DNA of 64,000 nt from Streptomyces ficellus. Its GTDB lineage: Bacteria > Actinomycetota > Actinomycetes > Streptomycetales > Streptomycetaceae. Shown here in pieces: positions 46,073 through 54,983 of the stretch (position 1 is its first letter; each line of letters starts with the position of its first letter). The position numbers were made by a program, and so were the translations under genes. Location: contig NZ_JAUEPL010000002.1 of assembly GCF_030406405.1 (NCBI RefSeq), positions 62,001 through 126,000 on the forward strand, given 5' to 3'. Below the pieces are notes generated by a model, which did not search any database, was not told the origin of the DNA, and saw nothing but the letters and a program-made list of their open reading frames with translations.

Positions 46073-46642
46073 ATGAGACTGGATCAACCAAGCCCGAAAC
46101 CGGACACAATTAGCACACTGGAAGCCTTTGCCGACACCATAGTCCCGGGTGAGAAGCGAAATCCGGACGACCATGCGGTCGCCGGCGCCACCTCCGGACC
46201 GGGCGCCGTGGCGGCCGGCGCCCTCCAGTTGCTCCAGAATCCCGCGACCGGGCTGACGGAGTCCCTGGACGAGCTCGTCCGCGCCCTGAACGCCCACGCC
46301 CAGGCCCATGCCGCCGAGCGCGCGATCGCACTCGATCCCGCGGTGCCCCCCTTCGTCGCCCTGCCCTTCGCCGAACGCACCGGCCTGGTGACCGTGCTGA
46401 CGGCACACGGCCATCCCGAGCGCGACCTCTGGGTCCTCCTCGCCCTGTTCAGCAACATGGCCTTCGACACCGCCGCCCACCTGCACACCGCCGAGGCGAT
46501 GGCCGCCGGGCACCCGGGGCTGGCCGCCATGGGCTTCACCGCCCCGGACCCCGACGGGCTGTGGCGCTTCCCCGACTTCTCCTACGGTCGTCCGCTCGCC
46601 CGCCTCCACCCCGACACCGCGCCCTCCGGGAGCCTGGCATGA
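46073..46642 (+). CDS. E8-like small protein, partner of GMC oxidoreductase
   Basis: 189 residues. The start LEAFADTIVPGEKRN resembles gluconate-dehydrogenase-subunit-3-type small partners that precede GMC oxidoreductase genes; no signal peptide is seen. Its position before the E9-type flavoprotein and its length match the hypothetical E8 of nine-membered enediyne clusters. The last codons overlap the next ATG (ATGA). The ATG was taken with AAAGGTG in front; longer starts lack support. Confidence 0.78.
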   Translation: MRLDQPSPKPDTISTLEAFADTIVPGEKRNPDDHAVAGATSGPGAVAAGALQLLQNPATGLTESLDELVRALNAHAQAHAAERAIALDPAVPPFVALPFAERTGLVTVLTAHGHPERDLWVLLALFSNMAFDTAAHLHTAEAMAAGHPGLAAMGFTAPDPDGLWRFPDFSYGRPLARLHPDTAPSGSLA

Positions 46643-48294
46643 GCGGCTCCGGACGGACCGACGTACTCGTCGTGGGCAGCGGCTTCGGCGGCGCCATCGC
46701 CGCGTACCACCTCGCGGCGGGCGGAGCGAAGGTCACCGTTCTGGAGCGGGGGCCCTGGCTGGAATCCCAGGACTTCGAACACGACTTCCTCCTCGGCTCC
46801 TCCTACACCCGCATCTTCGACTTCGTCGTCGGCGACGGCATGAGTCTGCTCGGCGGCAACTGCGTCGGCGGCGGCAGCGTCGTCTACTTCGCGGCGATGC
46901 CCCGTGCGCCGCGGTTCGTCTTCGACCGCACCGGCAGCATCGGCCGCCGCATGTGGCCCGCCTCGATCAACCGCGACACGCTCGACCCCTGGTACGACAT
47001 GGTCAGCGAGGCACTTCCGGTCACTACCCAGAGCTGGCAGGACGTCACCTATGCCGGTGGCCTGTTCGCCGCCGCCTGCGACCACGCGGGGCGTACGGCA
47101 AACCCCGTTCCCACCGCCGTCGACACCGCGAAGTGCACCAACTGCAACTGGATGATGGCCGGTTGCCGGTTCGACGCGAAGCGATCGCTGCTGTTGAACT
47201 ACCTGCCCGCCGCGCTGGCCCACGGCGCCGAGATCCGGCCACTCCACGAGGTGCAGAAGCTCACCCGCACCGACGACGGCGGCTACCGGGTGCACTACAA
47301 CGTCATCGACGACACCGACTACCGGGTGCACACCGGCAGCGGCGTCATCGATGCCAAGATCGTCATCCTCGCCGCCGGAGCCGGCGCCACCCCCGTCATC
47401 CTGCAACGCTCCGCCGCCGACCTCGGCGCCATGCCGCACGCCGTCGGCCGCTACTTCTCCGGCAACGGCGAGCGCCTCAACACCGCCGTCGTCGACGAGG
47501 ACCGCGCCCGCGATCTCCTCGGCCTCGACCGCGGCGACGGCACGGCCTACCTCGCCAACCAGATCGGCAAGGGCCCGGTCGTGGCGAGCTGGGACAATCT
47601 CGACGGCCGGCTGCCCGAGCACTCCCGGTTCTCCCTGGAGCAGCTCTACTTCCCGCCCGGCTTCGGCACCATCCTCGCCCAGGTGCCCGAATCCCAGGGC
47701 CCCACCTGGTTCGGCGTGGAGAAGACCGAGCTGGTCCGGCAGTGGCGCTCCTGGCTGACGATCTTCACGATGGTGGAGGACGACAACGAGGGCGTCTTCG
47801 GCCCGCCGCCACCCACCGGGAACGCCGTCCGGATCTCGCAGCAGATGCTCGGCCGGGGCCCGATCCAGTACCGGCCGACCGCCAACACCCTCCGGGGCTG
47901 GGCCGAGTCGGACCAGGTCGTCAAGGACATCCTGGAACGCGACGGACTGGCCCGGGTGATGCCCTGGACCAATGACGTGGTGGGTGCCTACACGGTCCAC
48001 CCGCTCGCCTCGTGCCGCATCGGCGACGACCCCCACACCTCCGCCCTCGACGACCGGCACGAGCTGCGCGGCCACCCCGGCATCTTCGTGACGGACGGCT
48101 CGGCGGTTCCGGGCGCGCTCACGGTCAATCCGGCGCTCACCATCTCCGCGCTCGCCGAACGCGCCATGCCCGGGATCGTCCAGGCGGCCCGTGACCGGGG
48201 CGTCGACGTCACCTACGGCGCGCCGGCGCCGGACGGCGGCAGCGCCGGCCGACGCGGCGTCCGGACGCAGCTTCCGTACCTCACACGCGACTAG
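46639..48294 (+). CDS. GMC oxidoreductase, enediyne E9-like
   Basis: 551 residues. The FAD Rossmann motif VVGSGFGGAIAAYHLAAGG with ERGP opens the protein; GGNCVGGGSVVYF follows; the C-terminal GMC region reads VHPLASCRIGDDP and SAVPGALTVNPALTISALAERAM. It resembles cholesterol-oxidase-type GMC enzymes and SgcE9. Expected to oxidise an alcohol in core maturation. Translationally coupled to the E8-like gene. Confidence 0.9.
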   Translation: MSGSGRTDVLVVGSGFGGAIAAYHLAAGGAKVTVLERGPWLESQDFEHDFLLGSSYTRIFDFVVGDGMSLLGGNCVGGGSVVYFAAMPRAPRFVFDRTGSIGRRMWPASINRDTLDPWYDMVSEALPVTTQSWQDVTYAGGLFAAACDHAGRTANPVPTAVDTAKCTNCNWMMAGCRFDAKRSLLLNYLPAALAHGAEIRPLHEVQKLTRTDDGGYRVHYNVIDDTDYRVHTGSGVIDAKIVILAAGAGATPVILQRSAADLGAMPHAVGRYFSGNGERLNTAVVDEDRARDLLGLDRGDGTAYLANQIGKGPVVASWDNLDGRLPEHSRFSLEQLYFPPGFGTILAQVPESQGPTWFGVEKTELVRQWRSWLTIFTMVEDDNEGVFGPPPPTGNAVRISQQMLGRGPIQYRPTANTLRGWAESDQVVKDILERDGLARVMPWTNDVVGAYTVHPLASCRIGDDPHTSALDDRHELRGHPGIFVTDGSAVPGALTVNPALTISALAERAMPGIVQAARDRGVDVTYGAPAPDGGSAGRRGVRTQLPYLTRD

Positions 48295-48440
48295 GGCGTG
48301 TCCTCGGGACCAGGCCGGATCAGGAAAGGGGCCCGCCGCGGCAGCGGCTGGTGTCACCGCGGGCACGCGAGCCCGGCAGGCCCGAAAGACGCGCCCTGGT
48401 CCCCACAGCGGCGAGACCTGGAAAGGTAGGGGGAGGAACG

Positions 48441-49562
48441 ATGCCGTACTCGCTCGTCCGTCCGGCCACGCGGCGGTCACTCCTGCACGTGCGACACGTC
48501 CGGAGCGTCCCGCCGGCCGCCGCGACCGGTCTGGTCGCGGCCGTCTACGAGGAGATCGAGCGAGATTTCGGCGTGCTCGCTCCCCCCGTCGCGCTGCACG
48601 CCCCGGAACCACCTCTGCTGGCCGCCGCGTGGATGGTGCTCCGCGAGACGCTCGTCGCCACCGGAGAGCTGGAGCGCGCCCGTAAGGAGGCCATCGCCAC
48701 CGCGGTCTCGCACGCCAACTCCTGCCCGTACTGCGTCCATGTGCACGGGACGACGCTGAACGGCCTGGTGCCGGGGGCAGCCTTGAACGGCGTGGTGCCC
48801 GGGGCCGGTGCCGCCGCGCCCGCCGGCGGCGCCGATCCGGGCGTACGGGACGGCGAGCTGCGAAGGCTCGCCGCCTGGGCCGAGGGTTCACGGGGCGGGC
48901 GGCCCGCCCCGCCGCCCGCCACGCGCCAACTGCCCGAGGCCCTCGGTGTGGCCGTGACCTTCCATTACCTCAACCGCATGGTGAACGTGTTCCTCGGCCC
49001 GTCACCGCTCCCGGCCCGGCTCCCTTCGGCTGCCCGGCGCACCGCCTCCCGGCTCTTCGCCCGGGCACTGAGCGAGAGCGCCCGGGCACACCGGGAGCCG
49101 GGCCGCTCCCTCGACCTGCTGCCGGCCGCTCCGCTCCCGGCCGTCCTCGGGTGGGCCCAGGGCACACCCACGGTCGCCGGCGCGTTCGCCCGCGCCGCGG
49201 CGGCCGTCTCGGCCGCGGCCGATCGCGTGGTCCCGGCCGCCGTCCGCGCGCTCGTCGAAGCCGAGTTGGCCGGCTGGGACGGTGGCCACAAGGGGCTCGG
49301 CCTCGGCTGGCTCGACACCGCGGTGACGGCACTGCCGAGGGGTGACCGCGCTGTCGGCCGACTCGCCCTGCTCACCGCGTGCGCCTCGTACCGGGTGGAC
49401 GAGTCCGTCGTCACCCCGGTGCGGGAGAGCGGGGCGGACGACGGCGACCTCGTGGCGCTGGTCGCCTGGTCGGCCTTCACCGCCGCGCTCCGCGCGGGCA
49501 CTCTTCTCCTCCGGCCCCCGCGACCGGCCGCGCCCGTCGCCGAGAAGCATGGGCGCGAATGA
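48441..49562 (+). CDS. AhpD/carboxymuconolactone-decarboxylase-like protein
   Basis: 373 residues. The CxxC centre HANSCPYCVHVHG is the AhpD-type redox motif, lying near residue 95; the remainder is Ala-rich helical and about twice the usual domain length, suggesting two fused halves with one active centre. GGGAGGA precedes the ATG. Such proteins reduce peroxides or act as thiol oxidoreductases. Near the edge of the enediyne cluster it may protect against oxidative damage; not certain. Confidence 0.8.
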   Translation: MPYSLVRPATRRSLLHVRHVRSVPPAAATGLVAAVYEEIERDFGVLAPPVALHAPEPPLLAAAWMVLRETLVATGELERARKEAIATAVSHANSCPYCVHVHGTTLNGLVPGAALNGVVPGAGAAAPAGGADPGVRDGELRRLAAWAEGSRGGRPAPPPATRQLPEALGVAVTFHYLNRMVNVFLGPSPLPARLPSAARRTASRLFARALSESARAHREPGRSLDLLPAAPLPAVLGWAQGTPTVAGAFARAAAAVSAAADRVVPAAVRALVEAELAGWDGGHKGLGLGWLDTAVTALPRGDRAVGRLALLTACASYRVDESVVTPVRESGADDGDLVALVAWSAFTAALRAGTLLLRPPRPAAPVAEKHGRE

Positions 49563-49696
49563 CAGCAGGACGGTCCGGCGCGGGGCGGCCTTCGCACTCG
49601 GCGCCCTCGCCCGGGTCGCGGGCGTGCTCCCCGGCCCCAGCCGCGAGATTGACGCACCACGAGGCAAGGGCACCGCCTCGCGCGGCGGCGTCCCTG

Positions 49697-50665
49697 TCAG
49701 TTGTTCCAGGGAGCGGTCGGGAACCAGATGTAATCGAGCCTGCCGAGAATGCGCACGGTCCAGTAGATCAGCGTGAAGAAACCGGTCACCAGGAATGCCG
49801 AGGCGGTCAGCGTGGCCGCCCTGCCCGGTTCGGCGGCGAGCCAACGCTGAAGTCGCCCACCCAGTCCGTAGGACAGCAGGATGAACAGCACCGCCATGAC
49901 AAGGACGTTGCCGATGGACTGCAAGGTGAACGCGACCGCACCGTACAGCGGATCATGCGTGGTCGCGGCGTGCCGGAAAAGATTGCGGAACAGAGGATAA
50001 GGGCGCCCTATCAGGAAAGCGCCGGCCAGCACACCCATCAGCACCAGCGGCGCGTTCCGGAACCGCCGGGAGGCGGCGGCCAATGGATCCCTGATGACAC
50101 CAAGCGCGGCCAGGCCGAGCAGGATCATGACGAGCCCTATGGAACCGAAAGTGATCATTGCCTGGGCAATCCGGGGAGAGAGCTCTCCGGTGGCCCCCCG
50201 GGTGGCCGAGAACTGCGGCATATGGGTGCCGGCCAGGCCCACTATCACCCCGTACAAGGCGGATACCGGAATCATGCCGACGGCCATCCAGCCCAGTGGC
50301 TTGACCGTGTGCAGGAGGCGCTTCCGTCGCGACTCCTTCTGCCCGACCAGCGGCCCGACTGCTCCGAAGACCGCGATGTTGCATGCCGTGAAGGAACCCG
50401 CCAAGCCAGTGACGAAGGCGAAGACCACTCCGGCGGCCACACCGCCGATCGGTGTGGTCTCCGGATTGTGCCCCAGCAGCGCGTCGGCGGTGTTGAAACC
50501 GATCTCGTGGTCCACGAACTGGGCAGACCAGGCGTAAGCGGCGAGGAATCCGGCGATCAGGCTGAGCAATACGACGAGCCCCCGCCGCCGCGGAAAGCTG
50601 TCGGCGACGAACAGGGACGTCGCACGCGACTCGGTGGGCGCCGCTACTGGGGCCGTCTCACTCAC
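49697..50665 (-). CDS. Integral membrane protein of unknown function
   Basis: 322 residues with about eight hydrophobic helices. A conserved-looking GLAGSFTACNIAVFG segment sits in the second helix, vaguely like DsbD/CcdA-type membrane proteins, but no CxxC pair is present. AGGAGG is eight bases before the GTG start. Converges with the AhpD-like gene. Function and family unclear. Confidence 0.7.
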   Translation of the reverse strand: MSETAPVAAPTESRATSLFVADSFPRRRGLVVLLSLIAGFLAAYAWSAQFVDHEIGFNTADALLGHNPETTPIGGVAAGVVFAFVTGLAGSFTACNIAVFGAVGPLVGQKESRRKRLLHTVKPLGWMAVGMIPVSALYGVIVGLAGTHMPQFSATRGATGELSPRIAQAMITFGSIGLVMILLGLAALGVIRDPLAAASRRFRNAPLVLMGVLAGAFLIGRPYPLFRNLFRHAATTHDPLYGAVAFTLQSIGNVLVMAVLFILLSYGLGGRLQRWLAAEPGRAATLTASAFLVTGFFTLIYWTVRILGRLDYIWFPTAPWNN

Positions 50666-51235
50666 GCGAATGCCCTCCTGTGGCCCGGCATAGGCAAGTC
50701 ATGACTGCCGAGTCTGGGGCGAAGGATGCTGTCGAAGCTACTTCCAGCTTGCCTTTCCGGAATTTCCCCGCTTTCTCCGTCATCGGCATCCTCGTCAACG
50801 AGGAAGCATTCGCGGAAACGTCACGCTTCCGGGACGGGTTCTACGACGGGCTGAGCGCCAGGAGCGGCTGTCGGCCCGGCCCCGACCGGCCACGTCGGCA
50901 AGGACCCGGCACCGAGCCGCCCCGTATGACGTCGGCAGAGTCCTCGCCATCGGACAGTCCTTCCAAACGGCCCACCCACCAACACAAGGGGCGGCACAGA
51001 GCCACAGCAGCTGGTTGGAAGTCCAACTGAGTGCACCTATCGGCGCGGAAAGAGGGAGGGAAAGGGTGGCCGTGTCGGCCGCTCGGAGTATCCCGTACTG
51101 CGGTCCGCGTGCACTACGGCTGGGATGGAGGGGACCACCTCCAGCACGGCACGACACGGCATGCCACCCCCTGTCCGTGCCAGGGGAAATGCGCACCGAC
51201 AACCGCGGGCGGAAATCGAAACAGGCAGGTCCTTC
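50666..51235. other. Intergenic region without recognised gene
   Basis: About 570 bases between divergent membrane-protein genes. Frames here have no homology I recognise and no good ribosome site. Probably promoters for both flanking genes. Confidence 0.5.
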
Positions 51236-52042
51236 GTGATCATCACCATCATCGTGGCCGCTTTGGCGCTGGTTGCCGGGGTCGTGGGGCACTGGGTGCT
51301 TCGCGGCCGTCTTGAGGCGGGTGAGACGCCGGCCCTGACGGTCCGCGACTTCGTCCTGCCCCTGCAGACTCTGACCGTCTTCGTCCTGGCCTTCGTCCTC
51401 GTGACCGCCTCGACCTCGAACGGCAAGGCGGATGAGGCGGCCCGCAACGAGGCCGGGCTGGTGGACCACATGTTCGAGGTCGCCGAGTACGCCCCCGCCG
51501 CGCAGCGGCAGCGGCTCCAGGGGGACGTCGTCTGCTACGCACGCGCCGTCAGAGCATACGAGTGGCCGGCGATGGCCCATGGCCAGGGCGCGAAGGAACC
51601 CAGCGTCTGGACGACGGACTTCCGCGCGGGGATGCAGCAGATGGGCGCCGACGCGGCCGCCTTCGGCATGCTGGTGTCCACCGACAAAGAACGCTCCCAG
51701 GCGCGTCAGACGCGCATCGCCGAGTCCACCCCGGCCATTCCGGATGCCGTGTACTGGCTCATGCTGGCCGCCCTGGCCTTCCTCGTGGTCACCCTGGGCC
51801 TGTGCCTGCCGCGCACGAACACTGCTCTGGTCACCGGCGGCCTGGTCGTCCTCACCGCCCTGCTGACCACGGTGCTTCTCGTCATCAGGGACATCGAGCG
51901 GCCCTTCAGCGGCGTCATCCGCGTCTCCCCCACCGCAATGAAAGGGACCGAAACCGACATCGCCGACGACTACACCGCCGCCTACGGCTCCGGCCGCCTG
52001 CCCTGCGACCGCGATGGCGCCAGACTGAGCACCTCTGCATGA
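51236..52042 (+). CDS. DUF4239-like membrane protein
   Basis: 268 residues: two N-terminal hydrophobic segments (IITIIVAALALVAGVVGHWVL, LQTLTVFVLAFVLVTAST), a soluble middle, and two C-terminal helices (AVYWLMLAALAFLVVTLGLCL, LVTGGLVVLTALLTTVLLVI). The KADEAARNEAGLVDHMFEVAEY stretch after helix 2 fits DUF4239/bestrophin-like proteins. The GTG start is chosen because the first helix begins immediately; the ribosome site is weak (AGGCAGGT). Confidence 0.7.
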   Translation: MIITIIVAALALVAGVVGHWVLRGRLEAGETPALTVRDFVLPLQTLTVFVLAFVLVTASTSNGKADEAARNEAGLVDHMFEVAEYAPAAQRQRLQGDVVCYARAVRAYEWPAMAHGQGAKEPSVWTTDFRAGMQQMGADAAAFGMLVSTDKERSQARQTRIAESTPAIPDAVYWLMLAALAFLVVTLGLCLPRTNTALVTGGLVVLTALLTTVLLVIRDIERPFSGVIRVSPTAMKGTETDIADDYTAAYGSGRLPCDRDGARLSTSA

Positions 52043-52154
52043 CTGGCCACTGACTCGGGGTGGCTCACACCGGCACAACGCCCGCTGAAACGATCCTCAG
52101 ACGCCTGCCGGACGAGGAGCCCTGGCTGAGCGGATCAGCACCCTGCCGAGCGGA

Positions 52155-53318
52155 TCAGCGGTGGCCTTGGGGGACTGCCAGTTGGGCGAGCGCCGAGGTG
52201 TGCATCTCGGTGGCGAAGACGCTGCGCCGCGTCACCAGCAGGCGGTGGGCCTTGGACAGCTGGGTGGGCAGCGCCACCGCCTCCTCGGAGACGATGTGCC
52301 GGTGCGAGCGGTCCAGCTCCACCCGCACGATCAGGTCCAGGACGCGGTCGCTGATGATGGACGAGCCCAGGAGCCACAGGCCCGGGCGCCGCCCGGATGC
52401 GGGAGGGTCGAAGGCGATGTGCAGCAGGCCGGCCGAGCGTGCCATGGGAGAGGACAGGCGGTACCAGGTGATCCGGCCGTGCTCGTCGATTCGCCCGAAG
52501 GTGCCTGTGCCGCCGCGCTCGGTGCCGAGCAGTGCCACCCACAGCGCGCCCAGACCGGCGATCACCCCGACCGGGGTGGCGCCGCGCTCCGGCGGAATCG
52601 CGATCTGCCGTGTGCGGCCGGACGGGAAGGGAATCCGCAGCAGGGAACTGGCCTTGTCCTGGCTCGCGTAGAACTCCCCGCTCGCGGGGTGGCGGCCGAC
52701 GAAGATCGGCTGGGAGCGGGCGTCGAAGAACCAGTGGCGTTCGGGGTGGCGGTGGTCGATGGCCAGCACCTGGTTGCTGCCTTTGAGACTGACCCACAGC
52801 AGGTCGCCGTACTCCCCCACATAGTGGGGACCCTTTCCCCCGTCGGGGATCGGGATGTCGCGCAGCACCCGTGGCGCCGCCTTCAGCGAGTGGGGGGCCG
52901 GGTCCAGCAGCAGCAGATGGTGTGCTCCTTCGAGCGTGGCCCAGATCCGGCCCGGGTAGCGGGTGGAGGCGGCCAGGCCGTGTGGCAGGTCCGTGTCGTC
53001 CCCCAGCGGGAACTGGGCGAGCCCGGTGACCTGTTCGGTGCGCGGATCCAGTGAGAGCTTGAGCAGGCGGCTGGGGTACCACTGGGTGATGAGGAGCATC
53101 GGTGCGCCGGGTACCTTCACCGGTTCGTGGGTCTGCCCGGCTTTGGGCAGGGCGTACTCCATGAGTGACTGGCGCTGGGGCGCGTGGGGCGTGCTGCGGT
53201 CCGGCGTGATGGGGCGACCGGGGGTAGTGGCCGCCGCGGGGAGCGGACCGAGTGTGGCACCGGCGCCTGCCGCGGCGCCGAGTGCGATGATCCCTCGCTG
53301 AAACGTACGACGGTCCAT
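52155..53318 (-). CDS. Tat-exported beta-propeller, virginiamycin-B-lyase-like
   Basis: 387 residues. The N-terminus MDRRTFQRGIIALGAAAGAG is a twin-arginine-like signal (RRTF) followed by an Ala-rich hydrophobic stretch. The body has repeated propeller strands (PHGLAASTRYPGRIWATLEGAHHLLLLDP, VGRHPASGEFYASQDKASSLLRIPF, GALWVALLGT, RIDEHGRITWYRLS) like Vgb/SMP-30 proteins. Vgb opens the streptogramin B lactone; whether catalysis persists here is unknown. GGAGGA precedes the ATG. Secreted or periplasmic. Confidence 0.8.
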   Translation of the reverse strand: MDRRTFQRGIIALGAAAGAGATLGPLPAAATTPGRPITPDRSTPHAPQRQSLMEYALPKAGQTHEPVKVPGAPMLLITQWYPSRLLKLSLDPRTEQVTGLAQFPLGDDTDLPHGLAASTRYPGRIWATLEGAHHLLLLDPAPHSLKAAPRVLRDIPIPDGGKGPHYVGEYGDLLWVSLKGSNQVLAIDHRHPERHWFFDARSQPIFVGRHPASGEFYASQDKASSLLRIPFPSGRTRQIAIPPERGATPVGVIAGLGALWVALLGTERGGTGTFGRIDEHGRITWYRLSSPMARSAGLLHIAFDPPASGRRPGLWLLGSSIISDRVLDLIVRVELDRSHRHIVSEEAVALPTQLSKAHRLLVTRRSVFATEMHTSALAQLAVPQGHR

Positions 53319-53626
53319 GGGTTCCTCCGCGGTTCGAGTCCTGTTGCGACTGCCCCTGTTGCCTGGCGTGTGCGGTCGGCACACGAAGGCGTTGTCAGCC
53401 GGGTGGGCGAGGCCGGGGCAGTCACGCGCACGCGGCCTGTCACGTCGTTGCACATGCGTGCCGTCCAGGCCGACGGGCGAAGCAGGCGGCACTCACCAGG
53501 CGCGTGACGCACATGATCCACGGCAGGAGCCGCTCGTTGCCCCAGTGACGGGTCCGCCTCGCCGTGACCACTCTTTCGAGCGAGGGCGTGCCGTGGCGCG
53601 TATCCCTCCCCCGGGCACATCGCGTC
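53319..53626. other. Intergenic region without recognised gene
   Basis: 308 bases upstream of the Vgb-like gene. A GGTTCGAGTCC string at 53331 resembles a tRNA T-loop but has no pairing stem. Otherwise nothing recognised. Confidence 0.5.
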
Positions 53627-54961
53627 CTACAGCAGAAACGTGAGGGCGGTGACGGAGCACAGGAGGAAGGCGAGGACCGGCCAGTACAGCAGTTTGGGTG
53701 CCAGGTTGTCCCGCCACTGGATCAGCGAGAGATGCGGGCCGCGGGAGAGCAGCAGCGAGTTCCACACCACCCCGATGATCATGAAGTAGAGGCAGAAATA
53801 CACGTAGTCGATGTACGTGATGCCGTGGGAGCCGGTGGCCTCTCGTGCGGAGTTGTGGTCGACGTTCAGGACCAGCAGCACGGCCGCCGCGAGTTCGACC
53901 ACGGTCAGCCCGTCGAATCCGGCGAGCGGGTAGCGCCGGGTGTTCTTCGTGGTGACGAAGAGGGAGGCGAAGGCGAGGACGGCGATGAAGGCCAGGGGGA
54001 TGATCCGTCCGAAGAGCGGTGAGGCGAACTCCCTGGCCATGTGCATGTTGAAGTACAGCTCAGGATGCGCCTCTTCGCGGTACTGGCGACCCTGTCCGAA
54101 GTTCGCCGAGTAACGCGGGGTGTCGTAGCTGAAGGAGGTGGTCTTCACGGCCCAGTTGCCGGGGACGAAGTCCGGGTCCAGGCCGTAGGCGGCCGGACCG
54201 CGCCAGGGGGGATACGCCGCCAGGTCGGGGACGAGCTGGACCCTGCTCTCGAAGTCGGGGTGCCACAGGCGGAGCCAGACGTCCTGTTCGTCCAGGGGGT
54301 AGGTCCGGTAGTCGAACACCTGTCGGATCTTGACATTGAAGTACCATCCGATCACGTGTTCGCCGTCGCGGTGGATGTCGTAGACCTTGCGGGGCTGGTA
54401 GGAGTCGTCGGCTTCCGGCAGGACGATGCCGCGTTGGATGCCGGCCGGCACGGAGTCGGCGTACCGCTGCCAGATGTAGCCGCTCACCTCGACGTCATAG
54501 GGCCCCGTGAAGCGCAGGGCCTGGATGAACACACCTGTGGGAACGCGTACGTGGTGGGTTTGTGAGGGGGCGTGGCGGGCGAGGTAGGCGTCGGTGTCGC
54601 GCATGCTGGTGACCAGCGTGCCGCGGGCGAGGGTGTGGGAGGTGTCGGTCACCGCCGCGTACCAGATGAGTACGGTCCCGGTCAGCAGGACGGTGGCGGT
54701 CCACGCGCTGGCCAGCCACAAGCGGTGGGCTCTCAGCCGGCGGATGCCGGCGAGGCCGGCCAGCAGGAGCAGGGCCAGTCCGGTGGTGATGACGGCGCCG
54801 AGGGCCGGACCGGGGTGGGTGAAGTCCAGTCGGCGTTGCTGGTGGACGGCGACCGCGAGGGTGAGGGCGAAGAGTGCGCCGGCGGCGAGGGCGAGCAGGT
54901 CGACTCTCCGGGCGGCAGCGCGCAGGTGGTGTACCAGCGGATCGTGGTTCCGGATTTTCAC
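53627..54961 (-). CDS. Pentameric-ligand-gated-channel-like membrane protein with extra N-terminal helices
   Basis: 444 residues. Three hydrophobic N-terminal segments (about residues 19-38, 52-70, 78-100) precede an extracytoplasmic beta domain with VPTGVFIQALRF and the pro-loop-like YPLDEQDVWLRLW, then four helices (IIPLAFIAVLAFASLFV, LTVVELAAAVLLVLNV, YIDYVYFCLYFMIIGVVW, LLYWPVLAFLLCSV) in the M1-M4 layout of Cys-loop/pro-loop receptors. The GTG lies 22 bases after the previous channel gene; the ribosome site is weak, so the start is uncertain. It may co-assemble with the upstream protein. Channel activity not proven. Confidence 0.7.
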   Translation of the reverse strand: MKIRNHDPLVHHLRAAARRVDLLALAAGALFALTLAVAVHQQRRLDFTHPGPALGAVITTGLALLLLAGLAGIRRLRAHRLWLASAWTATVLLTGTVLIWYAAVTDTSHTLARGTLVTSMRDTDAYLARHAPSQTHHVRVPTGVFIQALRFTGPYDVEVSGYIWQRYADSVPAGIQRGIVLPEADDSYQPRKVYDIHRDGEHVIGWYFNVKIRQVFDYRTYPLDEQDVWLRLWHPDFESRVQLVPDLAAYPPWRGPAAYGLDPDFVPGNWAVKTTSFSYDTPRYSANFGQGRQYREEAHPELYFNMHMAREFASPLFGRIIPLAFIAVLAFASLFVTTKNTRRYPLAGFDGLTVVELAAAVLLVLNVDHNSAREATGSHGITYIDYVYFCLYFMIIGVVWNSLLLSRGPHLSLIQWRDNLAPKLLYWPVLAFLLCSVTALTFLL

Positions 54962-54983
54962 TGTGTCACCGGGGGCGGCGGGC

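Noticed and set aside
49549..49776. Small plus-strand frame after the AhpD-like gene
   Set aside because: Overlaps the converging membrane protein gene, has no ribosome site and no recognisable similarity.
53331..53341. GGTTCGAGTCC resembling a tRNA T-loop
   Set aside because: The flanking bases do not form a 5-bp T-stem and no anticodon or acceptor arms are found.
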